From assembly GCA_948470475.1 (NCBI GenBank), contig OX419347.1, positions 18,256,175-18,320,174 of the forward strand: a stretch of DNA of 64,000 nucleotides. Direction: 5' to 3'. The translations under genes and the position numbers were made by a program. This document shows positions 1-13,593 of this stretch, one piece after another. A model generated the notes under the pieces. That model was not told the origin of the DNA and did not search any database. It worked only from the letters and a program-made list of their open reading frames with translations. Origin of the DNA: Galaxea fascicularis. Lineage: Eukaryota; Cnidaria; Anthozoa; Scleractinia; Euphylliidae. Position 1 is the first letter of the stretch. Each line of letters opens with the position of its first letter.

Positions 1-2
1 AG

Positions 3-1226
3 AGACCCAGCCCTGAGATAACAAGGCAAACCGACGCTGCCGGCAAGAAAACAAGCCAAACCGACTCTACCGGCAAGAAACGTCGATCTCCCACTCCGCA
101 GATCCCCAAATCTACAAGTCCAGACTCAGAGGTCAGCAGTCTGATGTCCAACGAATCCCTTCCACAGTCGCCATCGATTTCTTCATCCGATTCCAAGGCG
201 GAAACAGCATTGTTAGAAGGTCAGGCACCAGTGTTAGTGGATAGTAATCCCTGCTCTGCTCGCAGCCCAATCCCTGTAGCTCCGTCATCGATTCTACCGC
301 CTCAATCCGGAGTATCACTGCCTCCATTTGGAAGTGTTTTCTCACTTACAAAAGGGAACGATCCCACCCCCAAAAACAGCAACCAAGTCTCTGAGAAGCC
401 AAGCCAATCAGCAAAGGAGACACCCGAACCTCCTGCAAAGAAACGAAAACGTAAAGACAAGAATAAGGTTCCTGGTAAAGTTAAAGGCGCATTGAGTTTG
501 TTGATACAGTACGATAGCGACAGTCAGAGTTCTTGTGGAACTCACACAGAAAGCGATGATAGCTCTGGTCACAGCACTAGCCCGGTTAGCGGCACACTAA
601 GCCCTGTTGTCATGGAAATCACCGACTCACCTCGACACCAGAAATCTGGAGCAGTGCCGGAGCAAAGTAACGAGGCTGCAAATAATGGAAAGCAAATGAA
701 CGGCGTTGGTACTTCGTCAAAAAGCGGAGAAACTGTCACGCGCAAGAAACGGCCCAGCATTGGAAAAACTCCGGTGGGAAAGAAGAAAGCCAGAGGAGGA
801 GAAGGAGGGAATGAACAAACAAATGCGAGTACCGTCCCACCTTTTGTAAATCTGGACGACACGGTAGTCTCCATGCAGCAGCTGAAGTCTGTGGCGCCCA
901 GCGTGTCGACGCCAACCAGTTATCCTCCTTATCCCTCGGGATACCCGAGTTATCCAGCTCCCGGGCAACACGGATATGTCATGCCGGGGTTCCCTCTGCC
1001 GACCAGTGCACTGAACTTTACCCCAGGGGGACATCCACGTGCTCAGTATTCTGCCAGCCTTTCACAGTATTACTCTGGAGAGCCACACGCGGCTCCCCCT
1101 GGGTACAGCGCACCTCCGAGGGGATACTTCCCGCAGTGGCGAACAAGTTACGCCCCGATGCAATGTCAACCGCCGCAGTTTAGCTATTCGAACAATGGTA
1201 ATGATGGTAGTAGCGTGTACAGATAA
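3..1226 (+). CDS. 3' end of an unidentified low-complexity nuclear-type protein (partial)
   Basis: The frame is open from the left edge of the window to a TAA at 1224-1226, so this is the last part (at least 407 residues) of a longer protein; the ATG at 144 is internal. The visible part has no folded domain that I recognise. It is rich in Ser, Pro and Thr. It has basic clusters that could be nuclear localisation signals (PPAKKRKRKDKNK at about 442-480, and a KKRP...GKKKARGG stretch at about 745-800), an acidic/Ser patch (YDSDSQSSCGTHTESDDSS), and a C-terminal 110 residues dominated by Pro, Tyr and Gly (YPPYPSGYPSYPAPG). This composition is typical of disordered tails of chromatin or transcription regulators, but the family cannot be named from it. 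The reading frame itself is secure; function is unknown. Confidence 0.8.
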   Translation, partial: RPSPEITRQTDAAGKKTSQTDSTGKKRRSPTPQIPKSTSPDSEVSSLMSNESLPQSPSISSSDSKAETALLEGQAPVLVDSNPCSARSPIPVAPSSILPPQSGVSLPPFGSVFSLTKGNDPTPKNSNQVSEKPSQSAKETPEPPAKKRKRKDKNKVPGKVKGALSLLIQYDSDSQSSCGTHTESDDSSGHSTSPVSGTLSPVVMEITDSPRHQKSGAVPEQSNEAANNGKQMNGVGTSSKSGETVTRKKRPSIGKTPVGKKKARGGEGGNEQTNASTVPPFVNLDDTVVSMQQLKSVAPSVSTPTSYPPYPSGYPSYPAPGQHGYVMPGFPLPTSALNFTPGGHPRAQYSASLSQYYSGEPHAAPPGYSAPPRGYFPQWRTSYAPMQCQPPQFSYSNNGNDGSSVYR

Positions 1227-2273
1227 ATAGTTACCTGCAGGGAGCTAAACATTAGTTATATCATAAAAAAGGTGCGTTTTGCTGTTGATTCTGGAATTGG
1301 AACTTTTACCGCTTAGAGAAATTTAGTAAAATTTAAAGTGATCCTTTTTTATTAACACGTTTAATCGATTGCGCATGTCCTGTCATTGGTTCACCGACAA
1401 CGTGGATTTTTTTGTTTCATTTCTTCGCGTTTTGGTCACCATCTCTTTATTTCTTTCTAAAATTAAATTGAGCCTTTTGTGCATGAACGGTTGGTGTCAA
1501 GAATCTCGTTTCCGGACTCACAAGTTCAACCAAATTACCAAACCAGGACTTAATTAACAATGGGTTTCAAGGTTTAGTAGTATAGTAATAACATCATTTA
1601 AGGTAATGAGTTCCAAAATTTCCAACAAAAACGCTCGCTTAGTGTCGATGGGGCTGTCTATTTATACTAGGTATTTAGGTTATGAACTTATGATTGTTAG
1701 TTCTATACAGAGATTTTCTTCCAGGTTATAACTATTTATCATCAGGAAAACAGTGATTTCTTTGAGGTTGTACTTTCTTGGGCTTTAGTACAGAAATTGT
1801 TTAAACGTTTATATTGGGCGGCATTTTACAAGTTTTTTATGAAGTTTCTGATTGTTGCCCGTATTTGTCATCTTATAGATTGACTCAGATAACGGCTGTT
1901 CAGTCTTCTTTTCATCCGTTTTAATTATTTTTAAATACTGTAAATATGTTTGATTGTTAGGCCAAAAAATGTTGAATTTAGGTCGCTCATTTGCTGAAGA
2001 AGAAAATCGTTGCATGGCTCTTTGAAACATTCGTATAAACTCTGCGTCATTTAACGAACGCAACATCGCTCCACGTGCTGTGGTGGGTTCTTTTACAATA
2101 CTTGCATCTCAGTAATTTTTATATTTACAAGGTGTTAGGTTGATATTTAGTTACTTCTGACAATTTTCTTTTGATTCTAATGTTGCAATAACTTCCTTGA
2201 TGTTAGGAATTACTGAGTCTGATTACTCTTTATGCCGCTTTATCAACGTTTGGATTTTCCTAATGTTACCCCG

Positions 2274-2533
2274 AGCGGTTTTCAACTGAGCGTGGGAAAT
2301 GTAGTTACCTACCTACTTAAAATTTCGAGCGTACCTACGTTTTATTTTGCTTTGCTGTGCTCTGTCATTGGATATCAAACTTCGGGCTAAACCAATGAAA
2401 AACAGAATCAAAACGAAATATTGACCTCCCAATGTGTACCCTGATTGGTTGATTGCGCTCTTTGCGACTGTTGGGATTGGTCAGAGTAATACTTTGGTTT
2501 CAGTGTTTTTGCGAAACACGGTTGAAAACCGCT
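2274..2533. mobile_element. Degenerate MITE-like inverted-repeat element
   Basis: The left end reads AGCGGTTTTCAA (2274-2285) and the right end TTGAAAACCGCT (2522-2533), a perfect 12-bp terminal inverted repeat around 236 bp of non-coding DNA. The interior has several short CCAAT/ATTGG-type motifs in both orientations. The ends resemble a foldback repeat I associate with coral genomes; that recognition is from memory. There is no coding capacity. Confidence 0.6.
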
Positions 2534-5027
2534 GGATTCAAAATGTTAACAATTGTATTTCTACAACTTTTATCTGGAGAATAGCGAATCATCCAATAGC
2601 TGAGGAGATCCCTTGTTTAGACAGGGCCACATTAACAACACGTCTTGGTGGGTTTGGATTATAAACCAAGCACAACTTTGCTTGGTGATTCTGTTCTCTC
2701 GCAAATTGACCGCGTGTAAGGTGTCTTCATGACGCCAGAGGTAGTCCGTTTTTGAAGAATCTTGGGAAGTTATCTTCGTAAAATTCAGGCTTCAGATTAT
2801 TGACTTAAGACGTTGGAAAGCCGTTTTGTCATCAGAAAAGAAACGCTATTTTTATCATTAAAATCTTTGTTGCGTAAATTCTGTCTTTGACGTTAGCCTT
2901 TGTAGGGTAAACATCTTTACCACCCAGTCTAAAGGAGTAGCCCTACCCCTACCATCCACACAGTTCCCTCTCCTGCCGGAACCGCTGTCTATTTTGGGAA
3001 AACAAGCGCACAGTCTTCCATCGTCTGTGTTTGCCAAACAAATGTCACGGTTCGTTGTGTACCTTCCAAAAGCTCTTCGTTTTCAAATACAAACGATCGA
3101 AAAGCTTAGACAAACCAACGGTACGTCAGTATCGCGACAAAGATATTTAATTAAACGGGCTAGATAGTAATTATCTGCGACTGAGAGTTTCAGTGGTTTT
3201 ATGCAAACACCCTTAAGAAAAAACAATCTTTAAGTTCAGTCGGAAACCAGAAACCAAAATACGGCTGATTCGGAAATGATATCCCTCCCGACCTGATAAG
3301 CGTTAGCGCGAACTGATACAGAAGGGGTTGTCAAGAAGGTTATTGGCGCACGGCTGAGGTTAAACCCAGGGCATAGCCGAAGCTAACATATTCCTGACAA
3401 CTTCCTTTTTTGGCAAAACCTTTTTCAACTGGTAATGGTGAACGTTTTTACCCCAAAAAATCTTAAGTACCATATATCTAGTTTTGAACTTTCATTTAGT
3501 CGAAGCGGCTCTCCGCAAATCTTTTCCCTGATTGAGCTGAGGGAAGTTTTACAACAATGCACCATATTTTCTCAATTGCAAAATCTAATATAAAGAACGG
3601 TTGAAAAAGTATTCTGAGCTCCGATCCTCAAATAACTTAAAACGATCAGACTACACCCAAAACGCAGGTGGTCCTCGAAAATAAAAACAAAAAAGTGTAC
3701 AACCGGAAAGAAAGACTGAGAATATTAACAAAAGTTAAGATTTGCTGTTCGTTTCTAAGAAACCGACAAAGTAAAACCGTAAATGTAACAAGTCGTTTTG
3801 GGAACCGATATTGTTAAACTGCTTCTGATTACAAAGGAAGTACTTTGGATAACAAACCACTTAGTAAGTATGATTTCTCATTAAAGTTACTGTCCATTGT
3901 TTACTTCTTTCTCGGCGTTTTGTTAGTTAGCTTCCTCTAGTTTTTCCCCGGTTTGATTAACTGATCCAATATTTAATTCACAAATCGGATGTAGGGTTTA
4001 GCGCGCACCCGACAGATTTCCTCTAATTTGGCTTTTCTAAAAGACAAACGCCTTAATGAACAACCAGCCATGCAAACAATCAATGCTTCAATCTTTATCT
4101 TTTCGTTAAAGTTCTCTCAATTACGCACTTTTCTTTAGTTAGAATCTAAACGAAGTTTTCACTGTCACATAAATTGATTGGTTTTGTGATTTACGTGCAC
4201 CTTTTCAATTTTAGACTTTCTCGGCAAAACATCCCAACACTGTGTATTATAAGTCAGATTTTGCATTGTATTGATGCCTTTTAGATTGTTAATTAGCTCT
4301 CAGTTGATTCGAACTGCATCCAGGAGCTAACAGTTCCACTAACAGCAGTAAAATTAACCAACTTTTCGCTAATAAGGTATAAGTGAACAACTTTTTTTAT
4401 CACGCGACATCAAATACCTTTTGTCATCACATTCTAAAACTGTGCGATTTCAATTTTAAGACAAGTGTGTTAATTAAGCATACATATTAAATTATTAAAC
4501 AAACATATTTCATGTTGAATTAGTCTTTGTTTTTTGGTTAAATTTGTTTCAAGAAGACTAGCTGTGCCATCACCGCACTGAATCGGTCGAGGTTGTCTCC
4601 TTCCTGATCAAAAGACACTCAGGTTCAGTTGGGTTGTAACTATGTGAAAGTAATTTCAAAAATATAGACTTTCAAGTTACCCAGTTTGACAGTTGAACTG
4701 TTGAAAAGTTGTAGTAGGCTGTAACTGTGTCAGGTGACTTTCTCGATGTAACGTTCTGTCTTGAGCCATTACAGGTATTTGGTAGGAGTAATAGATTATC
4801 ACTTCCTAGCTTGATTTGTTTGGCAAAGTTCATGGTTTCCAGAGAACTAGCGTTGAACGGTCACGGCACAAACATCAAGAAGGCCACGGTTTATGTCTGA
4901 TCATGGTTAAATTGGAGTGAATTCAGTTTCGGCTCAGTCTCCTTTTTTAGCTTATTTCCCAAGCATGTTCATCTCGAGAATTAGTAAAGGCCTCTATCAA
5001 ATGGTTTTTATTGGTGTTTTGAAAATA

Positions 5028-5049
5028 ATAATAATAATAATAATAATAA
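5028..5049. repeat. (AAT)n microsatellite
   Basis: About seven uninterrupted AAT units in gene-free DNA. Confidence 0.9.
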
Positions 5050-8000
5050 AATTTGAATCTGTAGCCTTCTTCATGATCAAAATTTTCATTGAGAACGAGG
5101 AATGAGCAAGTAACTTTGTAATAAAACTGTGGTATTGATTTTGGGTTCCGTGAAATAACTGCGACTTTCAAAGTTTTAACAAAATAGCTGATATTGGTTC
5201 TTGAGGCGATGATCATCAACTATATCCATCAGTTTAAATAGGTATTTTCTTTTATCAGCAGAGATTTACGACGCAAAAAGATAAGCATTTCACTTCAATT
5301 TACAAATGCAGTGACGATTTAGGTACAAAAAAAATTCATAGTTTCTTTTCTTTTTATGGATGTTGCAAAAGACATCGTTCCTGACTGCTTTCTTATATTG
5401 GCCCGCGCTGAAGGCAAAACAACGGCCAATCCTACACAAACATCAATGCAAACAGGGTAAATCCCAAAGCCATTTTCCCAATTTAAAATGTTTTCGCTTT
5501 CAGCGAGAAGGTAGTTTTCTACGTGGCCTTTATCGAGAGTTGTAAAACAGTCAGATTTGTTGTATTATGGATCTTTGCTTTTATGCAAACACCTACTTTT
5601 GGTTTTGACCCAATTTATATCAGCTCTCAATTTCCCTTTGTCATCATCCAAATCATGGCTACTGAATGGCCAACCTACTTTCGTGTTTATTTGGTGAAGT
5701 TGTCGAAAAAACATTAGACTAACTTACATCCAACTCGATTTAAATCTCATTCAGGCTATTGTTCACGCAAGCTGCACAAAGAAAAACTTAAAGAAAACCC
5801 TCGCGTGTTTTGTCAGAAAATGGCAACATTGTCGCGTGCTTCAACTGATCGTGGTCTCTTAGCCTTTTCAAATGGCTTCGCTTTACCAAACATATATTTT
5901 TGCCAGTTGACTGACTTAATGTTCATTTCCTTATTTCCAGTCTTCGTGTGGAATATTACAAGCGGTTTGAACACAAAATTTGGATTTGGAATTCCGCGTC
6001 TGTCCTTGTTTTTACTCATTTAAAAAACAAAATTGAGATGTTTATGCAGTGTAGCCAATAGAGCGAAGACATAACTTGCTTGTGGAATTGCATCATTTGC
6101 TGTTTTAGACTAAGTAATCATCTTTATATCAACCGTTTGAAATGCAACATTATGAAAAAAAAAAAGATTATATATTGTTTTTAGTACCTCTTGTAAAATT
6201 TAAGCAATTCCAAACCTTAAAACGGGGATAAAATTTCGGTTTTATTTGTATTTCCCTCAAACTAGGACCATGCACCGATCAGTATCCATACAACTCGCCA
6301 AGGATGAAGTCCTCAATTGAATCAGTTCTTAGTCGAACGCCGGCTGCTTCAATTTTTTTCTTCAGCAGCCGATTTTGTTTATGGAATTACTCTTCGTAGA
6401 TGATGTGTGAGTCGGTTCCCGGTCAAACACAGTTCATAGCAGTCCCTCGCATGAGAAGATTTACATAAACATAAATAAAACCAATTCTAATTAGCTCTCA
6501 GTCACACGCTGTATGCAATATTACTCGTAAGAAACATCATCGCCCAAGAAAATATCATATAAATTATTTTTTCTACGAAGCACCCCTAAAATACACAACA
6601 GGCGCCAAAAGGGAGTTTATGACAATCCTCTTTTATTTATCCTCGGGCAAACGCTGTATTTCAAATCTTCGCAAATATCGTGACCATCCTCTTTCTAAGC
6701 AACCATTTTCACGAAACTGCTAATATATTGAGATCAATTCCAAACGAATCACTGCATTTAGAGTGTCTCCTTCTCGATCGTCACTTAACTAAGATGGTGA
6801 GAACCTGCTCGAATAATGTCTGGGACGAGAGGACCATTGATCTGGGAAACCACAAGAAATGCAATTCTTCAACCGTATTGCCGGGTTACAACCATCACTA
6901 TCTAGCGACCTTCTCTGCTAACTACAAAGTAACAAAATACCAAACAAATTCAGTGGTTCATGAGCGTCGCAATTACAAACAAAATGTTATTCTTGGTCTG
7001 CATGTACGATGTTTGCCTGATCAAGAGGCTTAATTTGGGTGTGCTTTGAAACAACAACCACAACTTGAAGGCCCAGCAGCTTAAGCCGCTCTGATCTCAG
7101 TGTCTGAGGCTTGATTTAGCCTAACTTTGAATTAAATTGAGTCACGTTTGTTACAGTTATTCTGATTTAAGTAACAGATACATGAATAGAAATCACCTCT
7201 TATTCGGCTTTAAAAAATCTACCCCTATTTTATTTCCAGTTGTTTTTGAGACTGGGGGAAGGATTAGGAAATGAAGATGATTTTGCTGCCAGTTTTGGTA
7301 GCATTTAACCAACTTTTCGTGACTCCTCCGATGAGACAAATGTGAATTGTCCCCTGTCATTGTTCTAATTATTCTGTTGTAACAACCGAAAGCAAGTAGA
7401 AACTGAATGACATCTACGCGAGGATATGCCAATCAGAATTAATTATTTTTGCCTGTTAAATGCTCTTTTGAATGTTAAGCAAAAATTACTTGAACTCTTG
7501 TTTCAAACCACCGACCTTAATTGTTATCCATACCCAATCTTCTAGCTAATAGCTGATTTATAACATGCGCCAGAAACGCTAAATGACATACTTTCCGTTG
7601 CCCAGGCAGCAGTGTATAATAATGACTTCGGAAGTGCTGACTCCCCAGCACTTCACCTGAGCTAGCGCAAACGAGATAGCAGTTTCAGTCAACAGAGAGA
7701 AGGTAAGTTCTTCTTCATTTCTGCAGCTACACCAGCCATCACTTACAGTTAGCGCACTCACCAAACCCTCGCCGCGAACACATGGCCTCGTAAATTCTAC
7801 AAGGCGACGAAATGAACAGTAGATTAGTGAATAGACACCCTGATTCAGAAATGCTCTCAATCAATTGTTCGTGCAATCCTATTGAATGAAAACATGTGCG
7901 AAAAAATTTTTATGGCGATTAGTTTTTGTTGTCATTACAAACTGTAAGAGTCTGCCTCTAGAAGGTCGCAATTCTTTATCCCTTACTGCTCCATCGGGTT

Positions 8001-11000
8001 ATTGTTTCCTTTTAAATATCCACACCATCTCCCTTTATGACGCCTCGCCACGTTCGAGTAAATGACAACAGCGTTAATTTAGTTTCACAGCAAAACTCGA
8101 TCTTATTAAACATCACAACTGTCTTCAACTTTTAAGTAAGAACTGTTTAAGCCAAATCAGATAATTTAATGACCTTCGGGAAAACAAATATTATTCAGGG
8201 ACCGCAAATACCCTGGCGGTTTTATAAAATGCGATGAGCATTTCATAACGCGAGAGTTTGCCTGACACCTTAAGAAAAGCGTGATTAGAAATCCAGATAG
8301 CAAATACAGTTTACCGAATTTACCGTTAAGGGAGTGACTAAAGTAACACGTGCGAATATCGGTTGGTAAAGTATTCTAAATTAAGATCTTATGAAGAAGG
8401 AAATGCAGATTTTGAAGTCCAAACCATCACATATTTAAAAGCCCACGCTTTCTCGGCGCTGGCTAAGGCTGGGTTTCATTTCAGCTAATACTATAGAGAT
8501 GTCTTGTCGAATTAAACCCGAACACATCGAGCCATTTTCTTTTATTGCTCAACCAACCTGATTTGTAGAGTAAATATTTATGAATAGTCCGTTTGTTCAC
8601 CTTTACGCGTACTGCCCAGTCTATAAAAGCTTTAAAATTAATCAATTTTTCGTCGGTTGAGATCAAAAGACTTCGCGAACAAGGTAATTTCGCTCAAGGC
8701 GTTCAATCTTAATACACCCATAAATTTGGATAAATTTTATCTGTGATGAAGAGAAATGGCAATTTTAACAAAGAAGTTGTCGATAATTTCCATAACATTT
8801 TGGTTTAATGTCGTCAAAAAATAAACCATACCAGTCTCTAAAATTTCTCCACTTTAAATGAGAGAAAAACTGGATCATATTAACGCAACTTATAATGTGC
8901 GCAGTCAAATTTGCCGCTCCTTTGGTACTGTTTTACATAATCCTAAGTTCTTTTTTGGCCGTTTTTTGTTAACTTAGTTTATGACAAACATGCCTTCCGG
9001 CAAAAACTGTTTCTTTCTTTACTATCTAATTGTAAACTGCTTTGGTGTAGGAAAGCGAAATTTGTACTAACGTTTCTCAATGAAGTTTCGTTTCGCAAAG
9101 ACTGAGCCGCAAGTTCGACAACTGAATGTTAAAGCCCTCATCCGAGACGGTACATCATGATAACTTGTCATTTTAACCACAGAGCATATGGCCTGCTAGG
9201 ATTTCAGGTAATTATGATACTTACAAGCGAGATACCGTTAGTAATTTGCATACTAGCTGAAAGTGTATTTACACTTCAAAGAACCGAGCGCTGTTACACC
9301 TCAATCGACGGTAGTTTAACAAATTTCTTTCATTAAAATTTTTCTAACCTCGTGCGCTCGTAATATTACCCTTCAGGCGATCGCAAAGCGATTTCATTTT
9401 TTCAAAGAAATCGGTTTGCTTTACGGATTACTCGTGCAAGATCACTAATTTTTACTCAACAAATAACGAAATTTTGGGACTCTTTTTACGGGAATGCGTC
9501 TTGTTTTCGCTCGCGGCAATTAACTTAATGGATCGGAAAAACCAGGAATTATGAGACAAACTAGCTTGTATCAGTGTCATAAATTTTCTCTCAGGAAGCC
9601 CAAATAAATAGCTTGTTTAAGGAAGAAGGTTATCCCCCGCATTTTACAGTTAAGTTATTAATTTTCTAAGGCGAGATAATCTTCTTATTTCTGACAACAC
9701 TTAATTTTCCGGCCACTCTTACTCATCCAGAATTAATTCTCTGACCAACAGTGAGCTGTCTTTCACGACATATTTAGCTCAAATAGTGCACAAAGGCACA
9801 TAAAACACAAATGACTGATCCGGATTTTTAAAAGCCCATTTCGAAGCCGTTAAAGGGGCGTAATGTGAATTTATGTGATGGACAATTTCCAAACTGGACT
9901 GAATGAGTTTTTTTAATTGGTTATTTTATGCCACGATAAACGTATATACAACTTGAGTAAGAAAGGTACGGCTGAATGAATGATATAACTATCAACTAAA
10001 CACATCGAACGTTGTGAAACAAAAAATCTTTAACCGCGAGATACAATTACAGTTGTAAACCGAGAATATTGCCCCAGTCAAAATGACCCTATTTGATTCA
10101 AAAGCCTTAATAAATATGTATTACGATCTTAAATTTCGCATGTTGGATCCTAAGTTTATTTCTTTATGGAAATACGGAGGCAGGTGTCTTCTGAATATTG
10201 GCTTATCACTTTCGGAGGTTGTATTTTGGCACTGCAGAATTCAATTTAAAATTTCTCTAAAGCGCTGTTTCTCCGATTTGTTTCTAGCGGTCCGAATAAA
10301 GAAAAAGAAAATTATTTTAATACTCAAAGTATGTCCTCATTTTGTAAACAGGAATTCAGCTCGCCAAATTTGCTATAAAATTTGTAAATTGGAGCGGTTG
10401 TTTTGGAAGAGCTTTATTTGTCCTACGCGCCTATTAAAGTGGAGTGAAAAAGTGGGTTAGCTTTGCAATGGCCAGTGTTTGCATAATACAAACAAAAGGC
10501 TTGTACCTTAGATTAATTTTGCTTTATTAACCATCATAATGCAATCATTTCACTTGGACAAAAAGATGATGGCAGCTGCAAAATTTAAATTTCTCTTAAA
10601 AGAGTTTAGTGGTTGTTAAATTGTGCCCAAGCAGAAAATTACACTTCGTTTGCTCGCTTTCAAAGTTTGCTACCCTTCAACCATCAATTAGAGGACAGAG
10701 ATTTTGAATTAAAGCTCCAGTGTTGATAACAAAATTAAATTTAGTGGAAAATACTCTTTAGTAAAAGCCTGCCAAAATGGACCTCGAAAACACAGCATGA
10801 CTGGACTCTATTGTTAGTGTTTCCTTCCTATTTCGAAACAAGTTAATTTCTTCTTATAGTTCGTGGCTTCTTGTACCCTACTGTTTACAAAGCGATTGAA
10901 CAACGCGAAGTATAAAGACAACTGTTATACTGCGTGGGAGATATAGTCTTTGATACCCTTTTCGGAAGTTTTCTTTTACAGGCACCATCAATCAGCAAAA

Positions 11001-13593
11001 TTCAATAACCCTTCTATGCCAAGTTTTGTTTTGTTGCGGCAAAATATTATTAATTCTTACCGATTCGTGAAGGTTTTGAGCTCGAGCCAAAAGATATGAC
11101 CGACAAAAGTTGCGTGTCAGAAATCACTAATCTCTGGAATATAGTCATCTATAACGACTTCGAAGCGGGCGGAAAACTCGCAAAAAAGATCCCAATTTAT
11201 CCTTTATTAATCCCAACCAAACGCACTTTGGAGTCTATATTTCAAATCATTGTTTTTTTCGTTACACAATTAAACTACATTCATAAATTTTTACTCAGTA
11301 AGGGGTCTCTACTACTGAGAAAACTCTTCGCCCAATTTTCAATATGGCAAAATCTCTTGTTAAGTATATTCTCAGTTTAAATAACTTTAATTAGCATAGA
11401 AATTGGTCGAGTCTTGCGAGTGTTCGTTTCCTGATTATTATTTAAACCTTTAAACGGAGACTTAATGGATTGTGAATGTTTGATTTTCGCTTTCTTCTTC
11501 AAGTGAATTAGTGCCCTGGAAAATCCTCAATCAATTTCGGCGACTTTACATTTTTACTGTGCAGGAAACTTTCAGTAACGCGCAGCTTTGTAAAAATCCT
11601 AATTTGGTCCTTAATCCAGAGTAACTCGAATTTATTAGAAACTCAGCAGGAACTTGCTCTCAAAGTAAAAATTTGAATTTTTTATTTTAACTCAAGTACA
11701 GCAATAAACTACACCTCGGTTTTCTTGGCCTAAGCACTTCGAAATTGTATATTGCACATTTTGAGCAGTGGGTCCTTTAAGACAAAATCATGAAATGTTT
11801 GATAGTTAAATTAAGAAAGCGGCTCACCTTTCAGCGATCGGAAAACCCCGAGGAACACTGGCTTAAAGAAATAAAAACAATGTATCATTTTTGATAAGTT
11901 CTTTACTTTGTAAAATTTTGCTCAGTTAAATGAAGTCGCAAGGTTTAAAGCCCGAGGAAACAATATACGCTCCGAGAGACCTTTTGAACACTTTACAAAT
12001 TCATATCCTGTGCGAGTGACAAACTGCAGTCTTCATTTAATAAATATTTAGAAACGGAAACTTCCCCAGACACCAGGGAACTAATTGATAAAGATAGATT
12101 CAGTTGAGCTGCCGGAAAAAATCGAGAAGACCTGGTTAATTGCGTTCGGCCATGGACGAATTTTCGGCGTGCGAATAAAGTGTTAAAAATTGGACAGAGC
12201 GTGGCGCACTGTAAACAAAGTCCCCTTTCATCAGTTTTGTTCATTAAAAATAACTTTGTTATCACTTGCTCAATACCATTTGCCTAACATTTGTTTGTGG
12301 CCTTTCGCCTCGGTTTGTATAGTCGCTAATGAAGGAAAATAGGCCATTCTTATTTCAAGAAGTTTATTTCAAAAGACTAATCATTGTTTTCCCTTTTCTC
12401 GGCTAAGTGTTTATTGTCAAGATTCATCGAGACTCACGGCGAAACTTGGAAATTACTTCTTTAGTAAGCAAAGACCCGTTTGCACTTTCAAATGATTTTT
12501 TAACACTGAATCGCAAATGAAGCTAAATAACTCATTTCCCTAAAGTGTTTTAACTAAGATTTTTTATTAAAGTTCGACTTTGCCAGCCGGATGTTTGGAT
12601 GAATTGGAAAGTATCACCGCGAACTGTTGGTATAGAAGCACCTAGCAGGTTCTTTTGAAAATATCAAAATTGAAGCTATCTTGTTTATGTTCGCGAGAGA
12701 AATTTATGTTGAAAAAGTCTTTATTTGCAGTTTGAAAGGATGAATATCATTTTGGCCTGGCCTGACACTAACATGGAAACGAGATAGAACACCATTACGC
12801 ATGCTCGCCAGGTTCAAAATAAAACCGGTCTCATTTACAGCTGTGATCAGTCTAATGTTCTTTCTTTGCTCGTGAGGTTGGCTATCTTTATTTAATCTAC
12901 CACATCTTCCGGTTACCGAGCTGGAGCTCCGGCCTGTACGTGAAAAATAAGTTTTTCGTGCTGTTGGATGGACTATTTTGGTGTTGTTCTGGTTGCTCTG
13001 CTTACGAAAGTATCTTCAGTCTTGCTAAGTGGTACATAGAGCTGATAGTGTTATTGCTAATTTAGCATCTGTCAACGCGCCGCACTTTCCACAGTGCATC
13101 ATCAGAATAATAATTGTCAACAGCGGTTTTACTGCCGTACCATTTTCAAACTCAGCAACCGCGTGGGATAGGCGAGAAAGGACATGCAGTTCGAACAGAT
13201 CGACTTATGAAGGCTGAGAGCTACAAACACTCGGAGAGGCTTCACTTCTACTTAAACTAGAGACGCTTTCTCGGTGATCGGTCCTCGCAGAGCAGAACTT
13301 TTTGCGAGACACAGTTATGCTTGAGGGTTTTGTTGTGTACCATCACGTTCAAATAGTTTATGTTTTCAATATTGTTGTTCTCATTACCTTGACATGAAAT
13401 TAATTTGAAACCCATTTTGCTGTTCAAGAGTTAAGTTAGTAAACTTATTGCTGGTATTAAGGAATCACTTGATTAAGGGCAATTTTGAGGTGAAGAACAG
13501 TGCAATATTCAGTGTGTTAACTCAAAGATGCCCAACCTCAGAGTTGAGAGGTTTTCCTTATTTTAAGTTATTATCTCATTGATATACAATCAG

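Larger units (their letters stand above)
1227..13593. other. Long gene-free stretch upstream of RNF220
   Basis: About 12.4 kb of AT-rich DNA with stops in all frames. The open frames present (for example 6680-7033 and 10083-10460) have no compositional bias, no recognisable motif and no splice context. The first part should contain the 3' UTR of the gene ending at 1226; the last part (about 12.9-13.6 kb) should contain the promoter and non-coding 5' exons of RNF220, which I could not place. One inverted-repeat element lies at 2274-2533. Otherwise the stretch is notably poor in recognisable repeats compared with the rest of the window. Confidence 0.6.

Noticed and set aside
6680..7033. 117-codon plus-strand open frame in gene-free DNA
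   Set aside because: No ATG-based start in a good context, no motif, no splice context and no compositional bias; expected by chance in 12 kb.
10083..10460. 125-codon plus-strand open frame
   Set aside because: The translation is rich in Ile, Lys and Phe as expected from AT-rich non-coding DNA, and it has no recognisable domain.
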